This document shows positions 34,346-47,581 of a DNA stretch of 64,000 bases, piece after piece. This DNA comes from Bimuria novae-zelandiae CBS 107.79 (taxonomy: Eukaryota; Ascomycota; Dothideomycetes; Pleosporales; Didymosphaeriaceae). Position numbers and translations under genes: made by a program. The stretch is taken from NCBI GenBank assembly GCA_010015655.1, contig ML976656.1, positions 223,816-287,815 on the forward strand, in the 5' to 3' direction. Under the pieces are notes generated by a model. That model worked only from the letters and a program-made list of their open reading frames with translations. It was not told the origin of the DNA and ran no database searches. Each line of letters begins with the position of its first letter. Position 1 is the stretch's first letter.

Positions 34346-34689
34346 CTGATCAGTGGTTGCTACACCACAGATCGGCAAGATATACTGTGTACAGGGAATC
34401 TCAGCGCACGTTTCAGGCTGAGTATTCTGGCGATAGAAGCGGTTAGCGCATGCCTCCTCCCCTACCAAGGCCCAGGATACAGCATCGCTAGTGCGAAGTA
34501 CAGGTACGACAAGCTCACTGCTATCCTGTATCAGGATCAGCGGCGCCTCGTATTTGAAGGATCTCTCCGCCTGGATTGTCCCTACCAAGGCTTAGTTCAG
34601 AAGGAGATTTGCGTCAACCACGCTAACTCTTATTAAATCACACTAATTACAGGCCTATATCTAAAACACTATTATAAAGTACACCTAAA

Positions 34690-37600
34690 TAAAGGATCGC
34701 TCGTGGTACCTAAATAAGACAATCTATAAGGACTAGTACGCTAACTAAGATTTTAATATCGCTGACGCCACTATTAATACAGACAAACTTAACACTATAG
34801 TTATTAACTAGATAATACAGGTGGAAGAAGATAACATATATAACCTATTTCTACTACTTAAGTTTAAGAAGTATTTTAAGAATTTCACCTGCAATCTCTT
34901 TAATAGCATTAATAAGCGCATTTAAAAAGTACTTAAAGAGTTCCTCCGCTAGCAAGGCATCTATATTAAGCAAGATAATAGTAATAATTTTCCTAACTAA
35001 TTCGCAGAACTTCTTACATTAACTATCGTTTTAAAATAGCCTGCTAAGTATCTTAAGCTTATAAGGCTCTGCGAAGGCTTCAAGTGCCACTAGATCGTAG
35101 ATAATAAAGAATAATAGCAATAGCAGCGAGCTCCGCTAGTTAGAGAATTATTATTATTATTATAACCTAGATTTACGCCTATATAGAACAACTCTTATTT
35201 GCTTACTAACCTTGCTAAGTTATACACGCCGGAGCAGAAGTATTTAGGTAACAAATACAATATCCTTAAGACAAAGATTAAGGTGTTCAACAACCTCTGC
35301 ACTAAGGTTAGGATTAATAAGGATAAGTAGTATAAAATAGCACTCTTTATTATGCTTACTAGCCGAGCGCTTTAGTATTACTACAATTACATTACTCCCT
35401 AGGCGCTTACGCTTACTTATAATATAATGCTTAATAAGCTGCGCACGTACTTTAACACTACACAAGCTTACTAAATATACCTCTAAGAGTGGCATAGCAC
35501 TACGCTTAAGAGCGTTATAACTACTAACCCTAAGAAAAACCCTATAGAGTATCTTAAAATAGTTATTAATAAGATAAACATGCTCTATCAGGCACTATTA
35601 CAGGACTAGGGTAAGAGCTATAATTAGTATTTACTTACGTAACAGCTCCTTAGCGCATATCGTAGCATTAAAGTAACTACTATAGCTTGCTTAAAACTAG
35701 TAACTATATTTAAAGGTGTCGCTATAGATCTCCGCAATGCAGTTAGCATGTGGTTAAGCTATTATCCTAATAGCCAGTTTCTATCACGAGATGCAGATGA
35801 GCAGTATTACACTAATCACCGCTATATCTATAATAATTAATAAGCTATAGGATTATTAGATAATAACTACTATAGCTACTACTATTAAAGTCAAGGCGGA
35901 TCGCGCGGCAATTAATTTAATAATAACAATTATTAGTTAAACTACTTAGGCAATTACCGTAACAAGACATGCTTTATCTATAAGTAGCCTAAGTGCTAAT
36001 TAACTTAACACTTAAAGAAGGAGCGCATAAAGCATCGCTAACGCTATAATTAATACGCTTAAGATAATCCTAATACCCTAAGCTATAAAGTGTTTCTCGC
36101 CGGCTATAAAGGTATAGAGCTTAAAGACAGCGACGACAGCGACAATAATGCCAGTAGTAATAACATTAAAGCATATTTTACTAACTAAGTCTACTTAACT
36201 ATATCTTATAGCAAGATTAACGGCGACGCCATCGTCTCTAGCCTTAATAACGCTACCGCACTTCATGCAATTACAGGCAATAATCCTTACATCTCTAGTA
36301 AAGTAAATAAAAATGCTTAACTCTTCTTATTTAATTTACGCTATGGCGCAGATATCTTTTAAAGTATTATGCCTAACACTAGTGTAGCTAGTGTCTTAAC
36401 TGCTAGTAAGACATAAGTAAAGGCGCTACAGCTTATCTAACCATTTATAGTTATTAATAAGTCCACTGCAGGACGTTGTTAAATCTAATTTAGAGATAAT
36501 CTAGAGTGTTTTTCCCTTAGCGACGTCAATGTCAGCACGCTATTTAGTATAATCACCTTTATAGTAATACTAACTAACACACTATTTCTGCTTTGCTTAA
36601 ATAATATAGATTATCATAGTATCTTCTTTAACAACATCGACAATATGCTCGTTCAAGGTAGCAAAGAATTCCTAATTATCCGTAAATAGGGACATCCATG
36701 GCTCCTGCTTAATAAACAAGAGACTATTATCTACTACTTAACTAAGACTAAGCTGCGCCAGCTTCACTAACGCTTTAGCTATCCTACTACTAGACAACTG
36801 CACAAGATCCTTAGCAAAGCAGGCTATAAAGACATTAATAAGGACATTATTAATTGCATTAATAAGTACTATCACTAGTGTTAAATCTATAGCAAAGCAC
36901 CTAGCCGTTTCCGCTTCACTATTCGCGATAATATAGACTTTAACTTATGCGTTATTGGTAATGTGATGTACATTAATTAGAAACTAGTACTCTACGCAGT
37001 TAATAAAGCCACAGCTTTTTAAGCTACTCGATTTATACTAAATATCTAGGTAAACACTACTTAGGATCTCCTTCGCGCCATGTGGATTAACATGTACGTT
37101 AGTCCTCTTAACGTTATTAAGATAGATGCTGGCAAGAACTTTATTACTAATAAGTTTATTAATAACACTACCTTACTTATAATTAAGGTTAAGGAAGTTC
37201 TGGTAGAGGCATATTATTTAATTAGTAAGGTTAAGCGCTATTATGCTCCTATTCGCCGTGCTTATAGGGTAATCTCTATAAACGTTAAACGTACAACCGC
37301 TTCCGAACATATCTTGCAGATGGCTATTAAGGCTATTAATAACACTACAGGTCCTAACAGACTTGTCCTAACTCTTCTCGTCTTTAGAGCATATCCTCGC
37401 CTGTTAAAGAAATCACCACTATTACTATCTATTACCGCCCGCGACGCTGTAGTGCGTAAAGCAATAGCTAAAGTGCGTAAGATTAAGGCAAAGCGCCAAG
37501 TTAATAAGGCTCTTGTAACTTATAATAGTCCTAACGTAATTAATATCTTATTACTGCCTATCCTAAGCAGCGTTAAGGTCTAGCAAGAGAACTATAAATA

Positions 37601-39580
37601 GTCTAGCCCGCATTAGATAATTGCCCTCCACGTTAATAAGTAATCCGTAGTTATTAAAATTAATAATAAATAAGTCACCTTCCGCATTACTGCAGTGCGC
37701 CCGTATTATGCAGACAATACGACCATTATTACCCCTCCCGCAGAGGACAAGGATAATAGTAGCTCTAATAATAATTTTACTCCTATTATAAAGGAGCCCG
37801 CGCCCAAGCGTAAGCGCGGTAGGCTAAAAGGCTTAAGGAATAAGCTAAAACCTAATAAAGTTATAACTACTATAGTTAACCTTAATTAACGTAAGCGTGA
37901 TAATCTTGTCCTAGCTAAGAAGCTACGAGCAGTTAGCAAGATTATAATACTAGTATAACTATTTAAAGTATCTATAAAGGTAGAGATTAACGCCCTTATA
38001 ATATAAAGTATCTTTCGCTTTAAGAAGTATAGTCCTTACTATTATAATAAGGTCTGCATCTTTAAGTCACGCATTATTAATAAAGTTAAGGGTAAGACTA
38101 CTAATTACCCGTACGAGAAGTCCTGTCTTGTTATCTAAGAATACACTAATAATAATAAGAAGCTTGTCCTAACATAGTCTCCCACTATCTAGCGTGCAAG
38201 CCAGCGTGTGATTATCGCTCTAGCACTATTACTGTTAAAGCTGGGCATATACCTCTGGCTCCGTGACATCACTCAGGCCTATACGCAATCGGATGATCCA
38301 CTCCAGCGTACTATTATGGCTGACATACCAGCCCAGCTCAAGGAAAGTTATCTAACAAACATAGTTATAGTTATTATTAAGCTACTATATGGCATTGCTG
38401 AAGCAAGTGCCTATTAGTAGTTAACGTATAATAAACACCACACTAAGACTCTCTACATAGTGACATCTACTTATAATCTATACTTACTTATTAGTAAGGC
38501 TAGCAGCAAGTGCTTTAGCATTATTAGCATATAAACTAATAACACGCTTAGTCTATCTAATAAAGCTTTTGCAGACCTTAAGGACTAAGAGCTACGTTTT
38601 AAGGCTAAGCCTAAGTAGTTTCTCTTACTAGACGCGCAAATTAACTTTAATAGCTATATTATTAAGCTTAATAATAATAATCGCGCTATTACTCTACGCC
38701 AGAAGAAGCAAGGCGAGAAGCTAAAAATAGCTAATAATAAGTAATTATATATTTAATAGCGCGCTCGAGGTGCTTACATTACGATAATCTGTTAACCTAA
38801 GGCGAGCTTCGACCTCGCCGCCGCAGCCTAAGCGAGTGAGTCTATAAAAGAAGAAATTACTAGATTAAATAAGCGCATTATCTAGTAGAAGGAGAATATT
38901 ACTTATAGCCTTAACTTTATCCTACTAGACTTAAGTAACTTAAAGCTATACGCCTTTATTAACGCATTATTTACTAATAATAAGGATATGTTATTATAAA
39001 TAGGCTTCGTAATTACGCTTAGTAATAAGACTAAAGATAGTAATCGTAACTTTAAGTTTACTAGTAATATTATCTACTAGTTATCTGTTAAGTGCAAGCG
39101 CGTTACTCGTAGCATCCTTATATCTAAGATCTACGCGATAGCCTATAGAGTTAATATTATAATTATAATTAGTAGTATAATTAATATAATTATATAGCAA
39201 CTTAACCTCCCTAATATTTCTATCGTTGTGTACACTAACTTACGCTCCTTATATAATTACCTTATTAAGCTTGGCACTACTAAGAAGAAGCGCCTTATAA
39301 TTAATATTATAGCTCTACGTAAGGCCTATAAGCGCAATAATCTCATAGACATCCGCTAGATTAATAGACGTGACAATCTAGCAAACTTAATAACTAAGGC
39401 CAGCTCTAACTTAGCTATAGAGTATCTTATTAACTATAACTAGCTTAAGCTTCGCGTGCAAGGCTGGGTTAATCATACTAAAATTAACACCCTAGAGTAT
39501 AATTATAATAGCAAGAAGTAGTAAGTCTGCAAAAGGAGTAGTAAGATAGGCACTAAGAGGACGCGCACCAGCGCTAGTCT
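34690..39580 (+). pseudogene. Copia gag-pol polyprotein, RIP stops
   Basis: A gag zinc-knuckle remnant lies near 35965 (NKTCFIYKQPKC). Integrase sequence is seen at 37080-37583, an uninterrupted 167-codon stretch with IDAGKNFITNKF, VKRYYAPIRRAYRVI and MAIKAINNTTGPN, matching the fungal Copia pattern. Reverse transcriptase follows: VFKSR-like IFKSRIINKVKGK near 38060, LRDITQAYTQSDDPLQRTIM near 38255-38310, and IIKLLYGIAEA near 38370-38400. RNase H-like sequence continues to about 39480. Apart from the integrase and parts of reverse transcriptase, stops occur every few codons. Dead. Confidence 0.85.
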
Positions 39581-39679
39581 AGTTAGAAAACTAGTAACTA
39601 TTACAGATTGTGTTTTATTGCAGATTTGAGCGTTCTGGGCTGAACTGGCCACATGTAGCATAAAAGAAAAGATAGCTAG

Positions 39680-39921
39680 TGTTAGCTTTAAACCTGCGCA
39701 ACACTGCTACGGCTTTTACTACTATATAGTTTACCTGCAGTTTGTTGCGCAGTTTGCCTATAGTTTATTACGCTAGTCCTAATTAGGCTAGCAAGGGACA
39801 AACCACGCTCGATAAATACTTCTTATAATAGCCCACCACAATAGATCTGCAATTAAGAATCAAATTAACACCACATCGTTATAACGAAGTCTTGATCCAA
39901 CAGCCTATTACCGTATCAACA
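39680..39921 (+). repeat. Copia 3' LTR
   Basis: Pairs with 34104-34345 without length difference; differences are mostly C/T and G/A. Confidence 0.92.
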
Positions 39922-39968
39922 CTATACTATACCTCTAGTACCTAAAGAGCTCTTTTATTAGCTAGCTC

Positions 39969-39969
<1 letters not shown>

Positions 39970-40000
<31 letters not shown>

Positions 40001-40032
40001 CATTATTTATTTATTTATTTATTTATTTATTC
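39970..40032 (+). repeat. Microsatellite (TTA)n then (TTTA)n
   Basis: A run of TTA units passes into TTTA units, immediately right of the Copia element and left of a pogo element. It is a compound simple repeat. Confidence 0.9.
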
Positions 40033-40253
40033 TTCTTATATATCCTACGGGCCGCAATAATAACAAAGAGTTTAATATTAATTAGGCTAATTTATATCAT
40101 AGTAAAATATATTTTATTATTAATTATATAAGATACTGCGTGCGATATAGATTTAAGTCTTTAGGTAATTATAAAGTAGTATTAATATAGTAATATAGCG
40201 TAGAGTTAAGCTACCTAAAAGATAATATAATTAGTAGAAGGCCGTTCTTTATA

Positions 40254-42082
40254 ACGTGGTTCACCACCGAGCGGGCCACTTTTTAAAAGTCAGTCTATTG
40301 CGAAGCGCCTCCTACAACACCACTATAATTTACTATAATTCGTAGAATATAGAAATACTATTCAGACTTATTACTATTAGATGCATCTACAATTTCTACT
40401 GCGCAGGTGCGAGCGTTGTGGCCAGCTTCGCCGTAACGTCCGCAGCGCCTCTGCCCACGCACCCTCTTTACAGACTCTTCACCCTCCTTTTGCCCACTAC
40501 TATCCTTTTTAGCTATTAAATCGACTACCTCTCTTACTATAAGTATCTTAGCTACCTAAATATACTTCCTCTTTTAACTTTTTACCTTTATTACTATCTT
40601 TACTACCTTGCGAAGCCCTGCTATTTTTTATTATATTAATACTACTTCGTGCCCTACTAATGCAACACCTTTGTTAAGCTACTTAACAGCTCTAAGAAGT
40701 AGAGAAACTGGTAAATCTTTATGCTTCTATACACGCTTATAAACTAGTGTTAACTAAGCCTCTATCTTGCGGAGGTTACTTAGTGTTTTTAATTCCTATA
40801 GGGTGTCCTCTACGTTAGGTGGAGTTAGCGTACAAAGAACTATATTAAGTCTTAATAACACTACCTCTAGGTCGTATAGGACTAATCTAGCGCCTCTAAA
40901 GCCTACGTAGATGTTCGCCTTTATTATTACCTTCTTAAAAGCTACTTTAAAGGCTAGTAAAAAGGCCTCTTTCTTAATCTACTTAGTGCTATACTATGCT
41001 AAGCTACTAATCTTATTACTATACGCCCGCTTTAAAGGCGAAAAACAACCCACATCAAGTAGCTACAAGAGGTGTGATGAGTGTGGAGGTATATAAAGAA
41101 TAATAATCTTCTATTCCTCACAGTATTTGTGAAATTCGTGTGAGCAGTAGCTTTTATAACTATCTATAATTAGTAGCTAGTATGCACCTAAACTACGCGC
41201 CTTAGTATAAGTATTAAAGTGCCTTAGCTAGGCAAGGCTAAGCTTATTTAACGTCTAGCTATTAAGACTAACTTTAATAACCTAGTCTCGGGGTAGATTA
41301 TAGAACTAGGACGTGATTAGAACCTTGCTAAGAAAGATAAGAAAGGGTAGTAGAGCCTAGCCTTTAGCGCTAACACCTTAAATATTAGTAACCTACCTAT
41401 AATTATTAAGTTAAATCTTCTTTAGGTTGCTTTGCTTCTTAGAGCCTGTAAAGACTATCTAACCCTGTATTACCCCTATTATAAAGCCTGTCTCGTCGAA
41501 GTTGTACGTGTCGTTATTAATAATACCGTACTTAGCCTTAGTATTAGTAACTAGCTCAAACTAGGGCGTTATAATATATAGATCTTTGTTCAAGGCTTAC
41601 TAATAATTATATAGATAGCTCCTTTAAAGCCTAATTTCTAGCGTACGCGTCTTAAGCCTGTCTATCTAGTACTTACTAACAGGCTATCTACCACGCTTAG
41701 CAAGTAGATTATTAGCTATATCTTAGACTATATCCCTTGTTGCACCTATTCCTCGCTAGTTAAGCTTAAGTATATGTTAGACTAGAGCCTCCTCCTCTAG
41801 CTTAGTTAGCTTCTTTGAGTTGGGCTCGCGATCGCGTTAAGAGAGGGCTCCTTAGCGTTATTATTATACTATTATTTAAGGCACGCTAAAGGCTATAATA
41901 ACGCGTCTTTTACTCTTATTACAATCTTTAATTATAGCTTAGATAGTAAGCTATAGTGCGCTTTTAGTATAAGGTTGTTGCGCGTTATATTGTGATGGCA
42001 TTGTAGTATAAGCTAGAGGTAGGCTGCATTTAGCAAAGTTGGCCCGCTCGGTGGGGTTGGCCCGCTCGGTGGTGGACCACGT
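40254..42082 (-). mobile_element. Pogo-family transposon, 1829 bp, second subfamily
   Basis: Ends ACGTGGTTCACCACCGAGCG (left) and CGCTCGGTGGTGGACCACGT (right), flanked by TA (40252-40253, 42083-42084). The right end holds two copies of TTGGCCCGCTCGGTGG in direct repeat; the left end retains one GAGCGGGCCA. The transposase lies on the minus strand and is homologous in layout to the three 1.85-kb copies elsewhere in the window (compare the spacing of the TAACGCG and CTTAG blocks), but the nucleotide sequence is clearly different. RIP stops throughout; small plus-strand frames inside are chance. Confidence 0.85.
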
Positions 42083-42084
42083 TA

Positions 42085-44689
42085 TATAAGAAATATTATA
42101 AAAAGAGAATAGTTACCTACCTCTTCAATATTAAGTCTAGTACTACTTATATTACTATCTATTTTAAAAAGGCGTATTTTATTAATCTAAATAGAAGTCT
42201 TATACTACCTACTTCTAACCTCTTATACTACCTACTTCTAACCTCTTATTATATTTATTTAAGAGAGCTATAAGCGCTAGATCTAGAATTTCTTATATAC
42301 TATAGTAAGAACTAAAGCTATTAAAGACGTATATTAACTAAGTAATTTTTTATAATTTAAGCTTTATATTAATAACGTTATTAGGTAATAGAAGTTTACT
42401 AATATAAAATTAAATAGATCTACTATATACCTTACTAAATAGTCGTACTTCACTTTCTAGGTACGTAGAAAAAGCTATAGCGGAGAGGAAGGAGTATATA
42501 CTAAAGCTTTTATACGTAGCGTAGAGTAAGATAAGTATAAGCTATAATATCTAGACGTTACTAAATAATATAAACTTTTTAGAAGTTATTACCTACCTTA
42601 TAAGTACGCTAGAGGATCTGCTAAAACTTAAAAATTAAGTAGATTTAAAGCGACTTAAAGAAAAATTTAAAAATTTAAGCGTTACTAACGCATTTAATAG
42701 ACTCTTAACTCTACTAACGCGGCCTACATATTACCTTTTATACACTTTTTTATAACTATATAAGTCTTACGTAAGATTTTATTAGTCTTAAAGTTACTTA
42801 CGAGTATAACTTTAAGCATAATATTTATTATTTTATAGCTAATAATACTAGGAATAATAATAAGACCTTTTTATTATTATTAATAAGTTTACTAATAACC
42901 GTCTCTATATTAGCTAGTAATACTAAATTTAATATATTAAGTATATAATAAAACTTATTATCAAAGCTTTTATATATAGTAAAGGTCTAAGTAAATTTAA
43001 AATTAAAGTATTACGAGCGTCACCAGTAGAATAATATATAATATTAAAAAAAAAGTATTATTAGTAATCTATATAATTTTATTAACTTAGTATACGTCTT
43101 ATAAAAATAATAATGCCTATTTATAAATATTTAATAAGATTTACTTAATAAGGACTAGCTCTTTAACTTTAGTATCCTTAGTTTAGTATAAGATAGTAGT
43201 ATTAATTAGTATAGTATATATATAATGCTACTACGTTTCCTAGAGCTTTAGAAGCCTATTTAACTCTACACTAAATATCTACGCAATAACCTTACTACTA
43301 GTAGTAATAATTATAATCTTCTTATTAATAGACTATTAGATAATAACTAAAATAAAGTTTAGGCTAGTAAACGGGTTAGGGTTAGGTTAGGATTAGGTTA
43401 TATTGCATAAGAACCTAACCGTAACTTAACTTTTTAACACTATTGTGGGTTAGGATTAAGTTACAGCTAGGTTAAGGTTAAGTTATATTATATAAGAACC
43501 TAACCTTAACCTAATATTTTAGTATTAATATAAAACGAGGAAGTATAACTCCCTTTATAAAAGCATTAGAGGCTTAAGCGTTACTAAGACTTATTACTAT
43601 TATAAATAGCTGTTATAATTAAATTATTAATAACCCTAAGAAATCTTTTATATACTAAACGTTAAGTCTAACCTAATATATTTAGTATAACCTTAACCTA
43701 ACCCTAAACTAACGCTTTAATAACCTAACCTAACCCTGACCTAATATCTATACAATCCTAACCTAACCCTAACCTAATCTTAGTAACCCTTAACCTATTT
43801 ATTAGCCTAATAAAATTTAGGTAATCTATAACGTTTTATAAGTCTTTTATAAGAACTATAAATATCTTAAAAACAGCACTAGTAGTAGTAGTTTTAGTAG
43901 TTTATAGCAAATGATTTTTAACATATAAGAAATTTATGAAGTCTTTATTAATATTATCTCTAAGTACGAGCATGTTACAATCACGAACCCTATAGGAACA
44001 AAAGGACCAGATAATTACGCTAATAAAGTTATTATTGACAGAATAACTAGGTTAGAAGAACACTAAGAGACGTAGGATAGCTTAGGTTAGTAGTTACGTA
44101 ATATAGTTCCGCATAAGCGAAAGTCCCTAAGGACTACCGTAGTCCTAGGGACTACAAGGTCTTAGCAGGACTATAATAATGATTTAGACAATAGCATGGA
44201 ATAGGATAGATAGTATATAGTTTAGGACATTCTCTATATTTTCCTACTCCTTATAGTTAACTCTTATACACTACGAGTATATCTCCTATAATAGATTAGC
44301 AATCCTCCTAGTTAGTTATTCTATAGTTTATTATAGGATTAGATTATTTATAAATCCTAGTACTACTACTATAGCTTTTAACTACTAAATATCTATAAGG
44401 CGCTTTACCCTTAACCTATCTTTCCCTTACCTAGAATAGGCTTAGGTAAGTACAGTCCTTATAACAGAGCACTACGCGTAGTCTAAATATTTATAAAATA
44501 GTATTACCTTTATTAAAGAGAAATTTAACCGATATTTTTAATAATTAGTAATTAACTTAAATCCATTACTTTACTACGTAGTAACTACTCTATACCTACG
44601 TCTCTGTCTCCGCTAGTTTTAAATTTACTAAAGTTATTATAATAGCTAGGTTACAAAGACTAAAATGTTACTTGAAAATATCTTTATTA
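42085..44689. other. RIP-mutated repeat DNA of unknown identity, with telomere-like motifs
   Basis: Very AT-rich, no intact reading frame. Reading through stops on the plus strand at about 42960-43290 gives a fairly long continuous peptide (for example VLRASPVEQYIILKKKYY), suggesting a former coding region, but I could not assign a family. It contains a 23-bp tandem duplication (42199-42244) and the telomere-like repeat blocks annotated separately. Confidence 0.4.
43373..43800. repeat. Degenerate telomere-like repeats in opposing orientation
   Basis: The left part reads GGGTTAGGGTTAGGTTAGGA (about 43373-43400) with more TTAGG units at 43446-43480. The right part reads in the other orientation, with CCTAACCCTAACCT units at 43498-43515 and densely at 43670-43795. 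Units are close to the fungal telomere repeat TTAGGG but interrupted and mutated. Confidence 0.65.
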
Positions 44690-44691
44690 TA

Positions 44692-46543
44692 ACGTGTTTT
44701 ATAAGCGAGCGGCCCATACAAGCGAGCGGCCCACCCTACTAACTTTTTATACCTTTATAGCAACCTATCTTAACAACACAATAAGATAATAGTATATAAT
44801 TGCTATACTAGATTAAATAGTATCTATAATATCGTTCTTGCATGTTCGCATGTTATAGCCAGTCTTCTTACAGCGGCTGCAGCGTGTTAAAGCCTGCCAA
44901 TTAGCACCTAATCGCGCCTTATCTTAACGTATTTCTACCTCTATCTGCTGCTTAATATCCTTTTAAGCGATAATCTTCTCTACTTTTGCCTTTATTAAGG
45001 TACCCTGCCTCTAGATCTGCTTCTTTTTGCGCTATTTACGCGTTATAGCGGCCTTATTAGCCTTTTTAAGCCTCGCGATCTAATCGCGCATAAGCGTACT
45101 TTTATAAGCTATTACCTTAGTGCCCTTTTTAAGCTAATTAAGCGCTGTAATAATAAAAGTAGGTAATAAGCTCTTATGCCTTTAAATCCTATTATAAATT
45201 AATATTAATTAAGCCTCTAGCTCGCACGCGTTACTTAGTATTTTAGCTTCTTAAAGAGTAACCTCTAGCGGAGGCGGCGTTGGCGTACGAAGCTTAATAT
45301 TAAGCTTTAATATTACTACCTCTAGGTTATATAAGACTAGGCTAGCGCCTCGAAAGCTTGCGCAGATATTTTCCTTTATAATTAACTACTTATAGGCTAC
45401 GTAAAAGGCTAGTAGGAATTCTAGCTTTGTAATATAGTTAATATAGTCGCGCATTAGGCTCTTAATCTAGTAACTATACGCGCGCTTTAATAGCGAAAAG
45501 TAGCTAACGTTAAGTAGCTATAGGAGGTGCGACGAATATGGCGGCATATAGAGAGTATAAATATTATTCTCCTTATAGATCTCTTAAAATTTAAGCGAGT
45601 TGTAGCTTTTATAGTTATTAAGTATAAGTAGCTAGCGCGCGCCTACCCTACACTTTACTATATACTTAATAAAGTGCCTTAGCTACTCTACTTTAAGCTT
45701 ATTAGTAGTCTAGCTATTATTACTAATAGCGAAAGCCTAGTCGCGCGGTATATTATCGTCCTAGTACTAGGTAGAGAGGTAATACTAGCTAGCGAAGATA
45801 ATAAAGGGCGGGATTGTCTAGCTAGTAGCGCTAATTCTATAGATTGCTATAGTCCACCCACGATTGCCTAGCTAGATAGCCTTTAGCCTGCCGCGTCTCT
45901 CTAATCCTGTAATAATAAGCTAAGATAATATCTTGCCTATTATAAAACTAGTCTTGTTAAAGTTATAGGTATCCTTATTATAGATACTATAGGTAGCCTT
46001 TGTGCGCACTACAAGCTCGAACTAAGCTTTAATAGTATCTAGATCCTTACATAGAGCTCTCTGCTAATTATACGATTAATTAAATTATGTAGTAAGATAA
46101 TCTATTTACTTAATAAAGTTACGCGGCCACTACTTACTAACCTGTCTAGCGCCTCGCTTAGCGAGTAGCTTATCCACCATATCTTGCATAGCACTTAGCG
46201 TGGGCGGAAATCCTCGCGAATCTAGGTTAAGTATATGCCTGATAATTACCTCCTCTTCTATCTTAGTAAGCTTTTTTAATTTAGGCTAGTAAATACGTCG
46301 TGCAGTAATTCTAGCGCGTTAGTATTAGAGCGTTATTTAAGGGATAGTAAATGTGTGTACTGCACTTCTTATAGACTAAATTTAGTTTTAATTAATAGCT
46401 AAGATTGCAAGGTGTATATTAGCCTTAGCAGAGGCTAGTTAGGCCGGAATTGGGGGCGCCATAGTAGGTAGAAGTTTATGTGCTATAAAAAGTTAGTGGG
46501 GTGGGCCGCTCGCTTGTATGGGCCGCTCGCTTATAAAACATGT
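44692..46543 (-). mobile_element. Pogo-family transposon, 1852-bp type, copy A
   Basis: Left end ACGTGTTTTATAAGCGAGCG, right end CGCTTATAAAACATGT, flanked by TA (44690-44691, 46544-46545). Each end contains AAGCGAGCGGCCCA twice. The length is identical to copy B and the orientation opposite. The minus strand encodes a RIP-broken DDE transposase; the equivalent reading is clearer in copy B. Confidence 0.92.
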
Positions 46544-46545
46544 TA

Positions 46546-47185
46546 TACTTATAGGATAAGTAACTAGATAAAGATAATAATAAAAAGTTAACTTTAAAAA
46601 ATAAAAATAGGTAGAAGGTGCTAGGTGTTAGGCACTATTTAGGCCTAGTTATATACAGGCCTAAGTGGGGCTAGCTAAGAATCTAGTCCCTTAGTCTTTA
46701 CTTGCCTATATTAGTATATATACTATTTATCTAGGATTTACTCTATCGTATAGAGTATTTTCCTATGCTTTTTACTAGGTTGGCGTAATAGTAAATAGTA
46801 CGTTACACTAGGTACCTATAAAATAAACGCTTACTATTAATGTATAATATAACTAAATTCTATACTTCTTACTTGCTAAAATTTTTATAAGCGTATAAAA
46901 TAGAGCTTATAGCTAAAAGAGTATAATAATAATATACTGAAAAACTTATAGCTTACCTAAATAGATTAACGTCTATTAAATTCACTAAGCAACCTTTACT
47001 ACTAATAAGTAAAGGTAGGTTAAAATAATACTTAATTATGTTTAAAATAGCTATAGATACCTTTTTTATACTAGCTATTTTACATATTTATAAGTGTTGT
47101 TTCTTCTTTATTAAACGTGTAATTATATATAATTATAATTTACTATTACTAAAAATAATTAAGGAGAGATACTATACTAAACTAC
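46546..47185. other. RIP-mutated DNA, nothing recognised
   Basis: About 640 bp of AT-rich sequence between a pogo copy and a solo LTR. No frame or element end could be identified. It may belong to the interior of the putative outer hAT-like element. Confidence 0.4.
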
Positions 47186-47190
47186 CTTAG

Positions 47191-47576
47191 TGTAACAGGA
47201 ACAATCGCTCGTCGACACGAGAGCCCTTGGCCAGTCAAGACAGGATTCGAGATCATCCGAAAACCGACACTCATCCGTATCGGACCAATTTCGGATCTAT
47301 CAGACCGATGGGGAACTACGGATCCGATTTGTACCTATTTCGGATCCATTAGACCAACGGTCAACCTATGGCAGATATGTGCTAGCTAGCTATCTAAGAA
47401 GAGGTGTATTTAGAGGAGCTTAGAGCCTTTATAGTTTAGTACCTTTTCTGTATCCTTTCGTACCAGGCCTATAGGCACTTAATTTATTCGAGGCTACGTT
47501 CTTATACACGCACTCCTATATGCCTCTGCTAAGAGATACGCTAATATTAATTCTTTAAGTGACCTGCGCCGATACA
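47191..47576 (+). mobile_element. Solo LTR (386 bp), second copy
   Basis: Starts TGTAACAGG, ends CCGATACA, same 386-bp length as the copy at 18327-18712, with a different 5-bp duplication CTTAG (47186-47190, 47577-47581). Differences from the first copy are mostly C/T and G/A. Confidence 0.92.
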
Positions 47577-47581
47577 CTTAG

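Larger units (their letters stand above)
34104..39921 (+). mobile_element. Complete Copia LTR retrotransposon, RIP-mutated
   Basis: Two 242-bp LTRs (34104-34345, 39680-39921) starting TGTTGGCTTC / TGTTAGCTTT and ending ATCAACA, with a 5-bp duplication CTATA (34099-34103, 39922-39926). Total length 5818 bp. The internal order gag, integrase, reverse transcriptase, RNase H identifies Ty1/Copia. A base-balanced stretch after the 5' LTR (34346-34630) is the leader. The body is full of TAA/TAG in place of CAA/CAG. Confidence 0.93.

Noticed and set aside
34340..34588. 82-codon minus-strand frame
   Set aside because: Lies in the leader between the Copia 5' LTR and gag, opposite to the element's coding strand, with no domain.
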